Positions 19,750 to 29,679 of a stretch of DNA of 64,000 nucleotides are shown here, piece after piece; the stretch's first letter is position 1; each line of letters opens with the position of its first letter. The notes beneath the pieces are model-generated. The model made no database searches. It saw only the letters and a program-made list of their open reading frames with translations, and was not told the DNA's origin. This DNA is from Vairimorpha ceranae (taxonomy: Eukaryota > Microsporidia > Nosematidae): NCBI RefSeq assembly GCF_000988165.1, contig NW_020169298.1, forward strand, positions 1 through 64,000, written 5' to 3'. The position numbers and the translations under genes are program-made.

Positions 19750-21312
19750 TTAACAAACTTTTAAATCTAAATCCCTAAATATGTCATGTAAGGTTAATAA
19801 GAAATCATCTTCGTTTTTTAGCAACCCTTTAATGTACTGGTATCTTATTTTAAAATAAATGACAATCTCAACAGTCATAATATCATCATTTAATATAATA
19901 TAATTATTAATTAGATATTTACCTGTGTAAACTTGTGTATCTGATTTTAAAATCTTTTTAATTTTTCTATTTAGCATTTCTGCTTTCTCTTTAAAAGATT
20001 TAATATTAAATTTAAATTTGTAAATTTTTTCTTCTATTTCACTGACTCTGTAATTAACAATGTGCTTAGACATAAGTTGTGAATTTTGCACGTATGTTAG
20101 TAAGCTATCAATTAGAAATGAGCTGTACAATAATCCAAGTTCTTCTACAATAAAAATTTTATCGTTAATTTTGACATAGTCACCAGCTTCAAATGGCCGA
20201 ACAATAAAAATGAATATTAAAGATCTAAAAATATCACCTACAACAGATGAAAATACAAAACTTAGAGAAAGTATAATTCCTGAAATTATTGAAAAAAGAT
20301 TAGCAAAATATTTTGCGAATCCCAAAAATGATATGCCGACGAATACAGCAAAGGGTAGACACATTATAGATACAATTATATTAAGCTTATAAAAGAGATT
20401 ATTTTTTTGTAAAAGTGCTTGATTCAAGAAATATTTTTCGCGTATAACGCCATAATATCCTGTCACAAATTCGCCTGCTGTTATTGTCAAATCGTTATTG
20501 GCGTCGAATAAACCAAATATTCCGTTAGTATAACTTGTACCAAAGACAGACTCGCATTTCTCAAATGTCAAAATATCATCGTTGGGAGAAATCGTTTTAA
20601 ATACATAATGACCCCATGTCTGAAGATTGGGGAACATTTTTAAGCCGGTGCTTCTATTTAACATTTCAATAATTTGTATATTTTCTTCATTTATTTCGAT
20701 TCGTTCTCTGTAGTGTGAAAAAAACATTTTGAGTTCTACAATACACATCGTTATAGATTTTGCTAGATATAATATACATACTGTAGATATTGATAGTACA
20801 ATAGTAGAAAAGTTAGTTACTATGTATTGGCTCAGCTTAAAATCTGGTTCGGTATCTTTTATAATATTGTTTTTTTGAACATCTATCGGTATTATAAAAT
20901 AGTCATAACAGTACAGTAGTAAACAATATATACAAAGTGATATACTTATTTTGATTATATTACTTTTTTAATAAATAACCAATGATGATATATTCTTTCT
21001 ATAGCTGCTAGTGAATATACATCTATTATAAACTAAAATAATTAAATCTATTGACATATAAACTGAACAGTAAACAAAAAAAGAAAGAATTAGTTTATAT
21101 CCGAAAAATAAATTTGTTTCGTGATGTCTACTTATAATCAGGGGAGATAAACATTTCTCAAATACGTAAAATGAAGATAATACAAATAAAACCGTTAAAA
21201 TAGCAGATACTAGTATTCTTAAAAGACCTGGTACAGAAAAATGGAAATGAGATGTAGAAATCATGTCTTCATTTAAAATATCTTTACCAGACAGCTTAAT
21301 ATTTTTATCCAT
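19750..21312 (-). pseudogene. MscS-type channel, second copy with one in-frame stop
   Basis: This is a paralogue of the gene at 17895. Reading on the minus strand from the ATG at 21312 (directly after CCC), the frame stays open for 114 codons, meets TAA at 20970-20968, and then continues open in the same frame for 406 codons to 19750. Removing no base, the whole reading would have about 520 codons, matching the intact copy (532). Before the stop lie two hydrophobic segments; after it two more, then an EF-hand loop with perfect spacing (DANNDLTITAGE) and the channel domain (SSVVGDIFRSL, VRPFEAGDYVKIND). It may be a young pseudogene, a readthrough gene, or two short proteins; an internal ATG at 20748 could start a 332-residue product. 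A sequencing substitution is also possible. Confidence 0.75.
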
Positions 21313-22202
21313 GGGTTTAAAAATCATATTGTATTTATAGTAGATAAACAAACAAATAGTATAAAATTTTAAATTAATTGCGATAAGGTAAAGTTATTTT
21401 AATAAGACAACCATTATATTTAGACGGATTTAAAGAAATGTTTTTTTTATTATTAATAATTTAATTTAGTAAATAGTATGTTTTGTTTAAATTAATTTTC
21501 AAGTTTTATGACAGTTTAGAATGTATAAAACAAATTTATGTCACAGATACTACTTTTATTACTATGTAAAAAAATTTTATTGATTTTTTTTACTAAAAAA
21601 AAGCTTTTTAAAAGTCTTATTTCATTTAAAAAACTTTAAAATTGATTTTTTTTATTAAGTTTTAAGGTATCATGTTGTAAAAGACAAAATTTATTTATTT
21701 TTTATGAAAACACATAAAAAAATCTATTGTGTGTGTTCATTAGATTTACTATTAATAGATTTTTGAATTTCTAAGTATTAAATTAGTTTGTCAATAGTTT
21801 ATCTAAAAGATCTCTAAAACTATTAACCCTTTATGTTTTAACAGCATGAACTAGCCTAAAAATTTACAAATATTACAAGTTAGTCTAGAAAATAAAACTT
21901 TTTATAAATGCATGACTCATTTTTTTATGTTAAGCTAAGAAGGTCTCACTACAAAGCATCCTGCTAAAATCTTTAAGTCTAGTGTATTATTAAGTACAAT
22001 GTACACTTATTAGATGTACTATTACATACATAAAAGTAAGTCAATGTATTTTAACTTAACATTATTCTTTAATACGTAAATATATTCTTTTTTATAAATA
22101 AACTTTTTCTTTTATAAATAAATATTTTCTTTTCTAATTTCATTTCTCAAGATTCTTTTCTTTATGCGGTAAAATCTATTTATAATTTTTTATCCCTTTA
22201 GA
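21313..22202. other. Intergenic, nothing recognised
   Basis: About 890 bases of AT-rich DNA between divergent genes. TTTATCCC ends six bases before the next start at 22203. No other feature is visible. Confidence 0.6.
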
Positions 22203-23234
22203 ATGTTAGACCTTCTATTACAAATTACAAACAAACAAATTAAGAACCTTCTTCCACCTGACACATACTCTTTATATAAATATCTTTATGAATATAAACT
22301 AGATGATCCACAAATTAAAACCATTCTTTCAGGTATTAAACAGTCAGAATGTTCTTCTGACATTGAACAAATATTATTATCTTTATTTTTTATGCATAAA
22401 GTTAAAATAGAAAACATAACACACAGAATTTATCTGCAGGAATACTTTCCAAAGTTTGTATTTCTAGTAGAAGATAGCACTAATATAAATTATAAATTAA
22501 TTTTAGAGTATTACTTTATTGTAAGATATAATAAAGATCCTAGTAATATAAATATAATATTTAATGAATATACTAGTTGTATAAAGAAATCTAAAAATGA
22601 AATATTGTTGTACAACAACAAAATTAATACTTTTTTAATAAATTACAATACACGTCAAAAAATACTGAAAGAGAGTGAAGATACACTTCTTATAAATACA
22701 ATTATACAATATTTATCAAATTTTAATATAGAGTGCTTATATGAACTATTAGAAGATAAGACAGTTTTAAATAAAGAAATAAATAAAAGAAAGATGTTTT
22801 CTAAACTTAAATATAAAATAGTAAGAGAATCTCTTATTAATCCATGTTGTCTTATTAATCTTAAAATAGATAAAAAAGAATTCTATTTAACTTTAAATGG
22901 GGCAACAATGATATACAAAGATTTATTAGATATTAATTTTAAAAAATATATAGAGATATTAAAAATAATAAAATATAATAAAAAATATGTTTTATTAACT
23001 GAATGGTTAAAAACATTTATATATTTTGGTAGATTTGATTTATTTAAAAAGTTATACAAAGAAATACGCACTAAAATACCAAAAGAAGAAAAAGGTCTTT
23101 ATTTAACACTTGTAAAATTTTTAAAAGACAAGTCCTTAATAAATTTACAGCCTTTTATATTTAAATGTGGATATATTAAAGATTCTGAATTTAGTGTACA
23201 TTCATACAAAGATATTATTTTGAGATTATCGTAG
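22203..23234 (+). CDS. Unknown helical protein, 343 residues
   Basis: I do not recognise this protein. It is predicted to be all-helical, rich in Ile, Leu, Lys and Tyr, without signal peptide or membrane segments, in the manner of helical-repeat scaffold proteins such as PCI or HEAT proteins, but no diagnostic motif is visible. The start is the ATG after TTATCCCTTTAGA, a good start motif, so I regard it as a real gene. A minisatellite begins directly after its stop codon. Confidence 0.75.
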   Translation: MLDLLLQITNKQIKNLLPPDTYSLYKYLYEYKLDDPQIKTILSGIKQSECSSDIEQILLSLFFMHKVKIENITHRIYLQEYFPKFVFLVEDSTNINYKLILEYYFIVRYNKDPSNINIIFNEYTSCIKKSKNEILLYNNKINTFLINYNTRQKILKESEDTLLINTIIQYLSNFNIECLYELLEDKTVLNKEINKRKMFSKLKYKIVRESLINPCCLINLKIDKKEFYLTLNGATMIYKDLLDINFKKYIEILKIIKYNKKYVLLTEWLKTFIYFGRFDLFKKLYKEIRTKIPKEEKGLYLTLVKFLKDKSLINLQPFIFKCGYIKDSEFSVHSYKDIILRLS

Positions 23235-23239
23235 AGTGA

Positions 23240-23480
23240 AGTAAAATATAATAAAAAAATTATTTCTAAACAATGTATTAAGAATAAATGTGAGTAAAAA
23301 ATATAATAAAAAACTATTTCTAAACAATATATTGAGAATAAATGTAAGTAATTTTTTTAAAACAAATAATTGACAAATAATGTATTAAGAATAAATGTAA
23401 GTAAAATACAATAAAAAAAATTATTTCTAAATAATGTATAAAGAAATAATTAAGTAAAAAATATAATAAAAAATTATTTT
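23240..23480. repeat. Minisatellite, unit about 54 bp, four imperfect copies
   Basis: Units share TATAATAAAAAA, then TATTTCTAAAYAATRTAT and AGAATAAATGT. The third copy carries an insertion and the fourth is degraded. It starts six bases after the stop of the upstream gene and runs toward the end of the convergent Aha1 gene; the rest of this gap to 23607 is simple AT-rich DNA. Confidence 0.85.
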
Positions 23481-23607
23481 TTATATTATGAGTAATTCTT
23501 TAAAACAAATTATTGACAAATTAATTGTAATATGTATTAATTACTAAATTATCCGATACATTAAAAAATAAAAATTATAAAAAAATAATATAAAACATAA
23601 AAAGTAT

Positions 23608-24381
23608 TTATTCATCTGAATAAGGCCTTTCACAAAATCCAAATGTCATACAAATAGGCCTAAAAATATTATCTTTCCATATTCCAGTCATAACACCAAT
23701 ATCCTTTATAGGTACATTTTTTTGTCTTAATGATATCTTTGTATTACCTCTAATGTCACTTATTAATACCTCTACGTTAGTAAATTTATCCCATTTTTTT
23801 AATTTAAAATCAATAAAAATTTTATCTTTTTCAATATTTGTAATTTTAAATATTAAATTTTCTAAAATATATTCTTTTTCTTTTACTTTTCCCTTCATCC
23901 ACATCTGTACAAGAGAAGGATCTACTAAAAAGCTTACAAATTCATCAACTGGACAGTTTATAATAGAAGTATAATAAAATTCTTCTTCTTTTTTAATACT
24001 GGCCGTCACCTTAGGTACATCAACACTTTTTCTTTCTTTATTCTCTAAATCTAGTACATTTTTACTAAATAATAATAGAGCCTGTCCTTCTAGCTCTTTA
24101 AAAAAATCTATAAACCACGGATACCCTTCTAACCCTTCACTTTCTTTGTGTGTAGAAGTGAAGTTAGTCAACACGTATGAAATATTATCTTTCATTGTAT
24201 CCAGGCTTATAATGTATACTAGACCAAGTGTATTCATTCTAGAGCATATTTTAACAAAAATGTCTAAATGTATTATTTTATACCCTCTTTTGTTAAGTTC
24301 TTCAGTTATTTTATTTTTAGCCCATTCAGAAATATTACACTCTGACCAGTGATAGTTCTTCATTCTTTCGTCAGCATTCAT
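23608..24381 (-). CDS. AHA1: Hsp90 co-chaperone Aha1
   Basis: Aha1 binds Hsp90 and stimulates its ATPase. The 257-residue protein has both parts: an N-terminal Hsp90-binding domain beginning NYHWSECNISEWAKNKI (residues about 9-25; this matches the 'WHW.E....WA' opening of the family), and a C-terminal AHSA1 (START-like) domain at about 132-250 with CPVDEFVSFLVDPSLVQMW and the closing GIWKDNIFRPICMTFGF. Yeast Aha1 has 350 residues; the shortening lies mainly in the N-terminal domain and linker. The ATG follows TTATCCC directly. The nearest neighbour is a convergent gene of unknown function. Confidence 0.88.
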   Translation of the reverse strand: MNADERMKNYHWSECNISEWAKNKITEELNKRGYKIIHLDIFVKICSRMNTLGLVYIISLDTMKDNISYVLTNFTSTHKESEGLEGYPWFIDFFKELEGQALLLFSKNVLDLENKERKSVDVPKVTASIKKEEEFYYTSIINCPVDEFVSFLVDPSLVQMWMKGKVKEKEYILENLIFKITNIEKDKIFIDFKLKKWDKFTNVEVLISDIRGNTKISLRQKNVPIKDIGVMTGIWKDNIFRPICMTFGFCERPYSDE

Positions 24382-24689
24382 GGGATAAAAAATTGTAAAT
24401 TTTTTTTTTAATTTTAGTAAGCATTAAAAATTACATTTTTTATTTTTTTGATAAATATTTACATCGGCATATAATCAGTACATAATTCCTGGTTAATATA
24501 AATTGTTTTCTACTTTTTGCCCGTGTCTTTTAAGTGTTGAACACTGAGAAGTTAGGAAACTATTAAAAATATTTTACTAAAAAGAAAATGTAATATAATC
24601 AAAGGTTGAGTTAAATTTTGAGGTAATAAAAAGAATGTAGTAGGATGTACAAACAAAAAGTGTACAGCAGAGAGATCTTTATTTTATGA

Positions 24690-25345
24690 TACAGTTTTTA
24701 TGAACGGAAACTTGTTTCTCTATTGATTTTAAAGATTCCTGGTTTATGGATGTTTAAGTTAAATCCGTTCCATATTGCTAAAATTCTGGATGTAAAATGT
24801 AAAACGATTATCGCTGTTTTAAATACTATGATAGCACATAATCTATATTTTAAGTATTTAAATAAAAAAAATGATTTTTTAGAAGGAAAAAATATAATTG
24901 TTGAAATGGATGAAAATAAATTTTGCAAGAAAAACTGAGGACATACAGTCGATAGTGTTTGTGATGGTTAAAAATCTATAGAGAAGAACGGTGTGTTACT
25001 TTTTGTGCCAAATAGAAGTAAAAATTTGTTAGATAAATTAATTAAAAAATTTGAAAATAAAATTCAATTGTTTATTCAGATAAGTGGAGAAGATTCACCA
25101 AGGTTAGAGATATATTATGATACATAGAACAGTCAGTCATTCTAAGTTCTTTGTCGATCCAACTACTGATGTTCTTACAAATATAATAGGGGAATTTGGG
25201 CAGCTGTAAAAAATTAAATACTAGTTAAATGCAGAACTAAAAAACTTATTTTGTCTTATTTATTACGTTTTATGTTAATAAGAAACGATAATGATATTGT
25301 CTTTTTGCAATTTATTAAAATTTTCTTCTATTTCTTTTTTGAAAT
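24690..25345 (+). pseudogene. Decayed Merlin-type (ISXO2-like) transposase
   Basis: The order of fragments is that of a whole ISXO2-like transposase. First a helix-turn-helix-like part (FHIAKILDVKCKTIIAVLNT, 24775-24834), then IIVEMDENKF (24893-24922) with the first acidic residues, then GH.VDSVCDG and, after a stop, VPNRSKNLLDKLI (25010-25048). Further on NRGIWAAVK (about 25183-25210) and CRTKKLILSYLLRFMLIR (25227-25283) stand for the last catalytic block and tail. Several stops and shifts make it inactive. It is the second of at least four Merlin relics in the window, all of different age. Confidence 0.8.
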
Positions 25346-25679
25346 TTTAAAAACAGGGGCAAAAAAAAATAAAAAACAATTTGTATTAACCAGAAGGAGA
25401 GCGTATGAAAAAAACTCCTTTACATCTTTGTATATATAAAAATTTGATTTTTAAGCAAAATTTAATTTAAATTATACATAAAGATTACATTTATATACTT
25501 TTTTATAAAAATTTGGATCAATTTTTAATAAAAATTATGATTGATTAAAATAAACACAAATATCTTTTTTATTGTTATTGGTGCAAATAAGAAATCATCT
25601 CTAAATATCATTTATTCTATCCTCTATAAAAATAATTGGTTAACATTAATATAGATATTTTAGTGACCCCTTTTCTTAA
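25346..25679. other. Intergenic, nothing recognised
   Basis: AT-rich DNA ending in the start motif GTGACCCC twelve bases upstream of the next gene. No other feature is visible. Confidence 0.55.
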
Positions 25680-26324
25680 ATGAAAGCTAATTATATTGAA
25701 TCTTCAAATATAAAGATTTTAAAAATTTTTCTTTTGATTTCATGCCTTTACGGGACTACAGATTATTGTATACCAGAAGAATTTACAAAATATTATAAAA
25801 GTCTTTATGGCTCTAAATATATATTTCTTACTAATATCTGTTTATATCTTACTGTGATATGTTTATTAATGGGTATATTGGTTAGACACTTTTCTGTTCG
25901 GTACATTAAAAATTTTTATAAAAATAGTGTGTGTGTCCTACTACCACTAAATGGACTAGTAACTATTTTATTCTGGTCATTGTACACAATAGATCCTACT
26001 TTAATAAGAGATAAAGACTTTTATGATAGAAATGTCCGTATAAATATATTTACCGATATTTGTGTACACCTCTTTCCTTTTATAAGCTTGCTGATAGAAA
26101 CAAAAGATATAATAATTCAGAAGCAGAGATATCATTTAATATTTTATGTTTTCTTTACTTTCTTTTATTATATGTTATGTTTATATTACAGTAATTTAAA
26201 TAATATGTGGGTGTATCCTTTACTAGGAAAATTAAGTACATTTAACCGTGTAGTTTTATTCGGATGTAGCACACTATTGGCTATGGGGTTGTATGAGCTG
26301 ACAATGTACTGTCTACTTAAATAA
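25680..26324 (+). CDS. AIG1/FAR-17a family membrane protein
   Basis: Animal members of this family (AIG1, ADTRP) are membrane threonine hydrolases that cleave fatty-acid esters of hydroxy fatty acids. The 214-residue protein has about six hydrophobic segments. The family signatures are PLNGLVTILFWSLYTIDPTLI (split by residues 89-109) and the later DICVHLFPFISLLIE. The His at 130 within that block and a Thr at 51 in the second membrane segment are candidates for the catalytic pair known in human AIG1. The length is normal for the family (about 230). The ATG lies nine bases after GACCCC. The family call is good; the enzymatic activity in a microsporidian is inference. Confidence 0.75.
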   Translation: MKANYIESSNIKILKIFLLISCLYGTTDYCIPEEFTKYYKSLYGSKYIFLTNICLYLTVICLLMGILVRHFSVRYIKNFYKNSVCVLLPLNGLVTILFWSLYTIDPTLIRDKDFYDRNVRINIFTDICVHLFPFISLLIETKDIIIQKQRYHLIFYVFFTFFYYMLCLYYSNLNNMWVYPLLGKLSTFNRVVLFGCSTLLAMGLYELTMYCLLK

Positions 26325-26620
26325 ATGTATTATATTTTAAAGGTACAACATAGTGTTGATTATTTATAATTATGTTAAAATTACATTACTTTAGTGTTAT
26401 AATTAATTTTGTAGTTTTAATATTTAAAAATAATTTATCCTTTTAATTTATTTATGTTGCAATAAATTTTAATAACATTGTAAAAAATATTAATGTCATT
26501 TTAATACTATTAGCACTATATATTAATACAAATTCATAAGACATTCAAAATTATTTGTTTGAATAAAAAAAAGAATAAACTTCTTTACTAACGCTAGATA
26601 GTCATATTAATATAAAAAAT

Positions 26621-27502
26621 TTAATTTCCATAAAGTTGGTTTAACTTATTAATCTCATCTTCTTCCTCTTTATTTATATTTAATTCTTTATAAAATATCA
26701 TTTTTTTATCGAGCCCAATAGAAATTATATACTTATTTAACATAATTACCCACATAACCTGATCTAAGTGACTGTATATTAAATTGTTTTTATAAATAAC
26801 TTCATTTCCGCTACAGCAAAGTTCGTCATTGAAAATATTCCGCAGCCATTTACTACTTTTTTGTTTTAAAATTTTTATTGATTTCATTTTATTATCACTG
26901 CCAAATACATCTCTAAAATCATACATCTGTAATGATCCATCAACTGAACCAGTATAAACATACCCATTACTATATTTTATACTTAATATTCCAGTATCAT
27001 GTTCAACACTTTTAGTAGTTAAATTAAATTTTGTATCTATAACACAAATCACAGGAAGATTGAAGCCGCAGATAATAAAATTCTCAGTAGAGCAGAAACA
27101 TAATACTTTATGTGGAACATTTAGTACTTTTAATAGCTCTAGATTAAGATTTAATATATAAATGTTATGCTCAAGTGATACATAAATTAAATTATTAAAA
27201 ATAATCAGTGCTTTAGTAATTCCTTGTGATAGATGTACCTTAATATCATTTTTATAAATGTCACCATCCCATGTTGTGTAGAATATATCATTATTGTAAA
27301 TAAATATACAAGATACAGGACTGTTACAAAAAAATAAAATTTGTATTTTAGTATTACTTGTAATATACTGATTTTGTGAACTATCACATGTTTCTAGGAA
27401 ATTGTATTTGTAAATATTACCAATATTATCACCTATAAGAATATAATTATCTGTGTAATCTAAACATAATAACTTATTGCTGAAATTTATAGATTGCAAC
27501 AT
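26621..27502 (-). CDS. WD40-like beta-propeller protein
   Basis: The 293-residue protein consists of short beta-strand repeats that fit a WD40-type propeller: LCLDYTDNYILIGDNIGNIYKYN near residue 12, then SIKYSNGYVYTGSVDGSLQMYDF near 176-199, which is a fairly good WD repeat ('G..DG.l..yD'), and a last blade near 245-270. Individual repeats are weak, and I cannot tell which WD40 family it belongs to; propellers of this size occur in ribosome biogenesis, histone-modifying and diphthamide-synthesis factors. The ATG follows TATCCCCAAC, which supports the start. The C-terminus ends in a short acidic stretch. Confidence 0.6.
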   Translation of the reverse strand: MLQSINFSNKLLCLDYTDNYILIGDNIGNIYKYNFLETCDSSQNQYITSNTKIQILFFCNSPVSCIFIYNNDIFYTTWDGDIYKNDIKVHLSQGITKALIIFNNLIYVSLEHNIYILNLNLELLKVLNVPHKVLCFCSTENFIICGFNLPVICVIDTKFNLTTKSVEHDTGILSIKYSNGYVYTGSVDGSLQMYDFRDVFGSDNKMKSIKILKQKSSKWLRNIFNDELCCSGNEVIYKNNLIYSHLDQVMWVIMLNKYIISIGLDKKMIFYKELNINKEEEDEINKLNQLYGN

Positions 27503-27534
27503 GTTGGGGATAAAGACTTTTAAAAACTAGAAAA

Positions 27535-27780
27535 AATAATTGGCTAAGAAAAGCGGGGATATTTTTTTGGTTTAATACATTTAGCAAATTATATAACAAA
27601 GAAAATACCGGTTACTTATTTTCGCACAAATTATGTGGCTAAAAAATGCAGGTTACTTATTTTTCGATCTAAAAATATTGGCCAAATTTGTGGTTAGAAA
27701 GACAAGGTATATTTTTTATTATTTAATAACATAGGAAAAATTACGTGCCTAAGAAAAATAATTATTTTTTCTTTAAAATT
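27535..27780. repeat. Imperfect tandem repeats, about 65 bp
   Basis: Three or four diverged units share GGCTAARAAA, a G-run or GGTTA, then TATTTTTT and a segment like AAATTAT. They fill the space between aminopeptidase P and the propeller gene, which are transcribed in the same direction. Confidence 0.6.
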
Positions 27781-27870
27781 TTTTAAAGTGTCTTTTTTCA
27801 CATCAAAATGTATTTAATTTAACAATAATATTTACATAGTTGACAAGTATTAAATTTATAAGATATATAT

Positions 27871-29679
27871 TTATTTAGTAATATTGTGATTGTATATTTC
27901 TCCATTCTCATCTTTGGTCTGCTCAACATTAGGTAACTCTTGAGTGTTTTCGACTAGATATTTATATTCTGGTGATTTTTTATCAAACAACGGCGATAAA
28001 AATCCCAACATCTTTCTACTGTACAAATTAACTAATTTTCTTTCTGCCTCTGTTAACATACTATTATCAATCATATTCATTTGAAAAGGTACAAAACTTA
28101 GATTAGTTTGAAATACGAATCCATCACTTTCATTCAAAATAACCTGATCTTCGATTCGTATTCCTAGATTTGCATCATAATAGGTCGGCTCTATAGTGAA
28201 AACATTATGCACTGCTAGCGTGTCCTCATCATAATCCATTTTAGGAAATTTTTCGTGAACTTGCGCGAAAAATCCTACGCCATGACCAGTAGATGTAATG
28301 TAATTTTTACCAATTTTTTTTAAAAAATATCTTGCCGCGTCATCCAGTTCTTTTCCCTGTATGAAATTTTTTCTAATATACTTAGCTTTTATTAACGATT
28401 TTAAGGTTATTGTATAAAATCGTATCATATCAGGTGATGGCTCGCCAAGACATACTGTTCTCGTAATATCTGTAGTTCCATACATGTAATGACTACCAAC
28501 GTCAAGTAGTAATATTTCATCTTTTTTATGAATTTTATTAGTTGCTTCGTGGTAAATTTTACTAGAATTAGAACCAGATGCTATTATTGGTTTAAAGCTT
28601 TCAGAAAAATATCCTTTGTTTTGTTTTTTAAATTCAATTAATTTATCTTGTATTTCCAGTTCAGTAAAATCTACAGTAGAATTTTCTAGCAATGCTAGTA
28701 ACTGAATAATGGCTTTGGAATCCTGAACACCCGACATCTTAAAACCAAATATTTCTGTTTTATTTTTTAGATTTTCATAAATTTCAACTAAATCGGAATA
28801 TTCAGGGTTTTTTAATTTTTCATATATAAAAAAATTTACATCGCCTGATATAAAAATCTTTTTTTCTTTAATAGTACTTAAAAATGGATAAAATTCATCG
28901 TAAGGTTTAGATGTTATGCCTTTTCTTTCAATTTTATTATTTGTAAACAATATAAACTTTTTTTTAGTAAGATAACCGAAAGAATAAAATGCAGATGAAA
29001 AATCCAAATCATTTCCCCGTAAATTTGTTAACCATCCTAATGTAGATAAATTTGCTATTACATAGCCTTCATCTTCATTTATTTCTTGTCTTATTCTTTT
29101 TAATTTAGTTCTGTAATTTTCGCCCGGAATGATAGTATTGAGATCGTATACAGCTTTATCGTTAATTTTAAATTCAGGAAATTGTTTAATATAATTTTTA
29201 TCAATGAATTCGTTATACTTGTGTGATTGTAAATCAAATATTTCATTAAATACTCTTTTAGGTTTGTCTTTCCAAACTTTATCGAATAAATCATCGGTAA
29301 ATGGTACAAGTTCTACACCAGCACTATTAAGATCCTGGTATAACTTTTTGTAAATCTTCGATGGCATTAATTTAGAGCTAATACCAATACGCTTAATTCC
29401 ATTAGATACAATCCATGAATTCATAGCATCAGGTAGGTCTTCAATAACTTGATAATCTTTTATTTCTGTTCTTGCCTTTTCAAGAAATTGATATGTTGTA
29501 AAGAATGCATTATTAGCACCAGTAATAGCTGTTCCATATGTTCCTGTATATCCTGTTAAAGTTTTTACTCGACTATCACATGGTCCTATTATTTCATTAA
29601 AGTGTTCATCAGCTATAGGATTCATATAAGCATCGAGATTGAACTGCCTTATAACTTCTAGAAATGACTGTAAAAGCAT
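27871..29679 (-). CDS. Xaa-Pro aminopeptidase P (peptidase M24B)
   Basis: This metallo-enzyme removes an N-terminal residue that precedes proline. The 602-residue protein has the three-part form of eukaryotic aminopeptidase P: two creatinase-like N-terminal domains (residues about 1-310) and a pita-bread catalytic domain. Metal ligands are visible: LLLDVGSHYMYGTTDITR gives two aspartates near 394 and 405, TGHGVGFF a histidine near 468, TIEPTYY and RIEDQVIL two glutamates near 505 and 520. Length fits the cytosolic enzyme (about 620). The ATG at 29679 is the first in frame and begins the conserved N-terminus; no C-run precedes it. No signal peptide is seen, so a cytosolic role in peptide breakdown is likely. 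Confidence 0.93.
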   Translation of the reverse strand: MLLQSFLEVIRQFNLDAYMNPIADEHFNEIIGPCDSRVKTLTGYTGTYGTAITGANNAFFTTYQFLEKARTEIKDYQVIEDLPDAMNSWIVSNGIKRIGISSKLMPSKIYKKLYQDLNSAGVELVPFTDDLFDKVWKDKPKRVFNEIFDLQSHKYNEFIDKNYIKQFPEFKINDKAVYDLNTIIPGENYRTKLKRIRQEINEDEGYVIANLSTLGWLTNLRGNDLDFSSAFYSFGYLTKKKFILFTNNKIERKGITSKPYDEFYPFLSTIKEKKIFISGDVNFFIYEKLKNPEYSDLVEIYENLKNKTEIFGFKMSGVQDSKAIIQLLALLENSTVDFTELEIQDKLIEFKKQNKGYFSESFKPIIASGSNSSKIYHEATNKIHKKDEILLLDVGSHYMYGTTDITRTVCLGEPSPDMIRFYTITLKSLIKAKYIRKNFIQGKELDDAARYFLKKIGKNYITSTGHGVGFFAQVHEKFPKMDYDEDTLAVHNVFTIEPTYYDANLGIRIEDQVILNESDGFVFQTNLSFVPFQMNMIDNSMLTEAERKLVNLYSRKMLGFLSPLFDKKSPEYKYLVENTQELPNVEQTKDENGEIYNHNITK

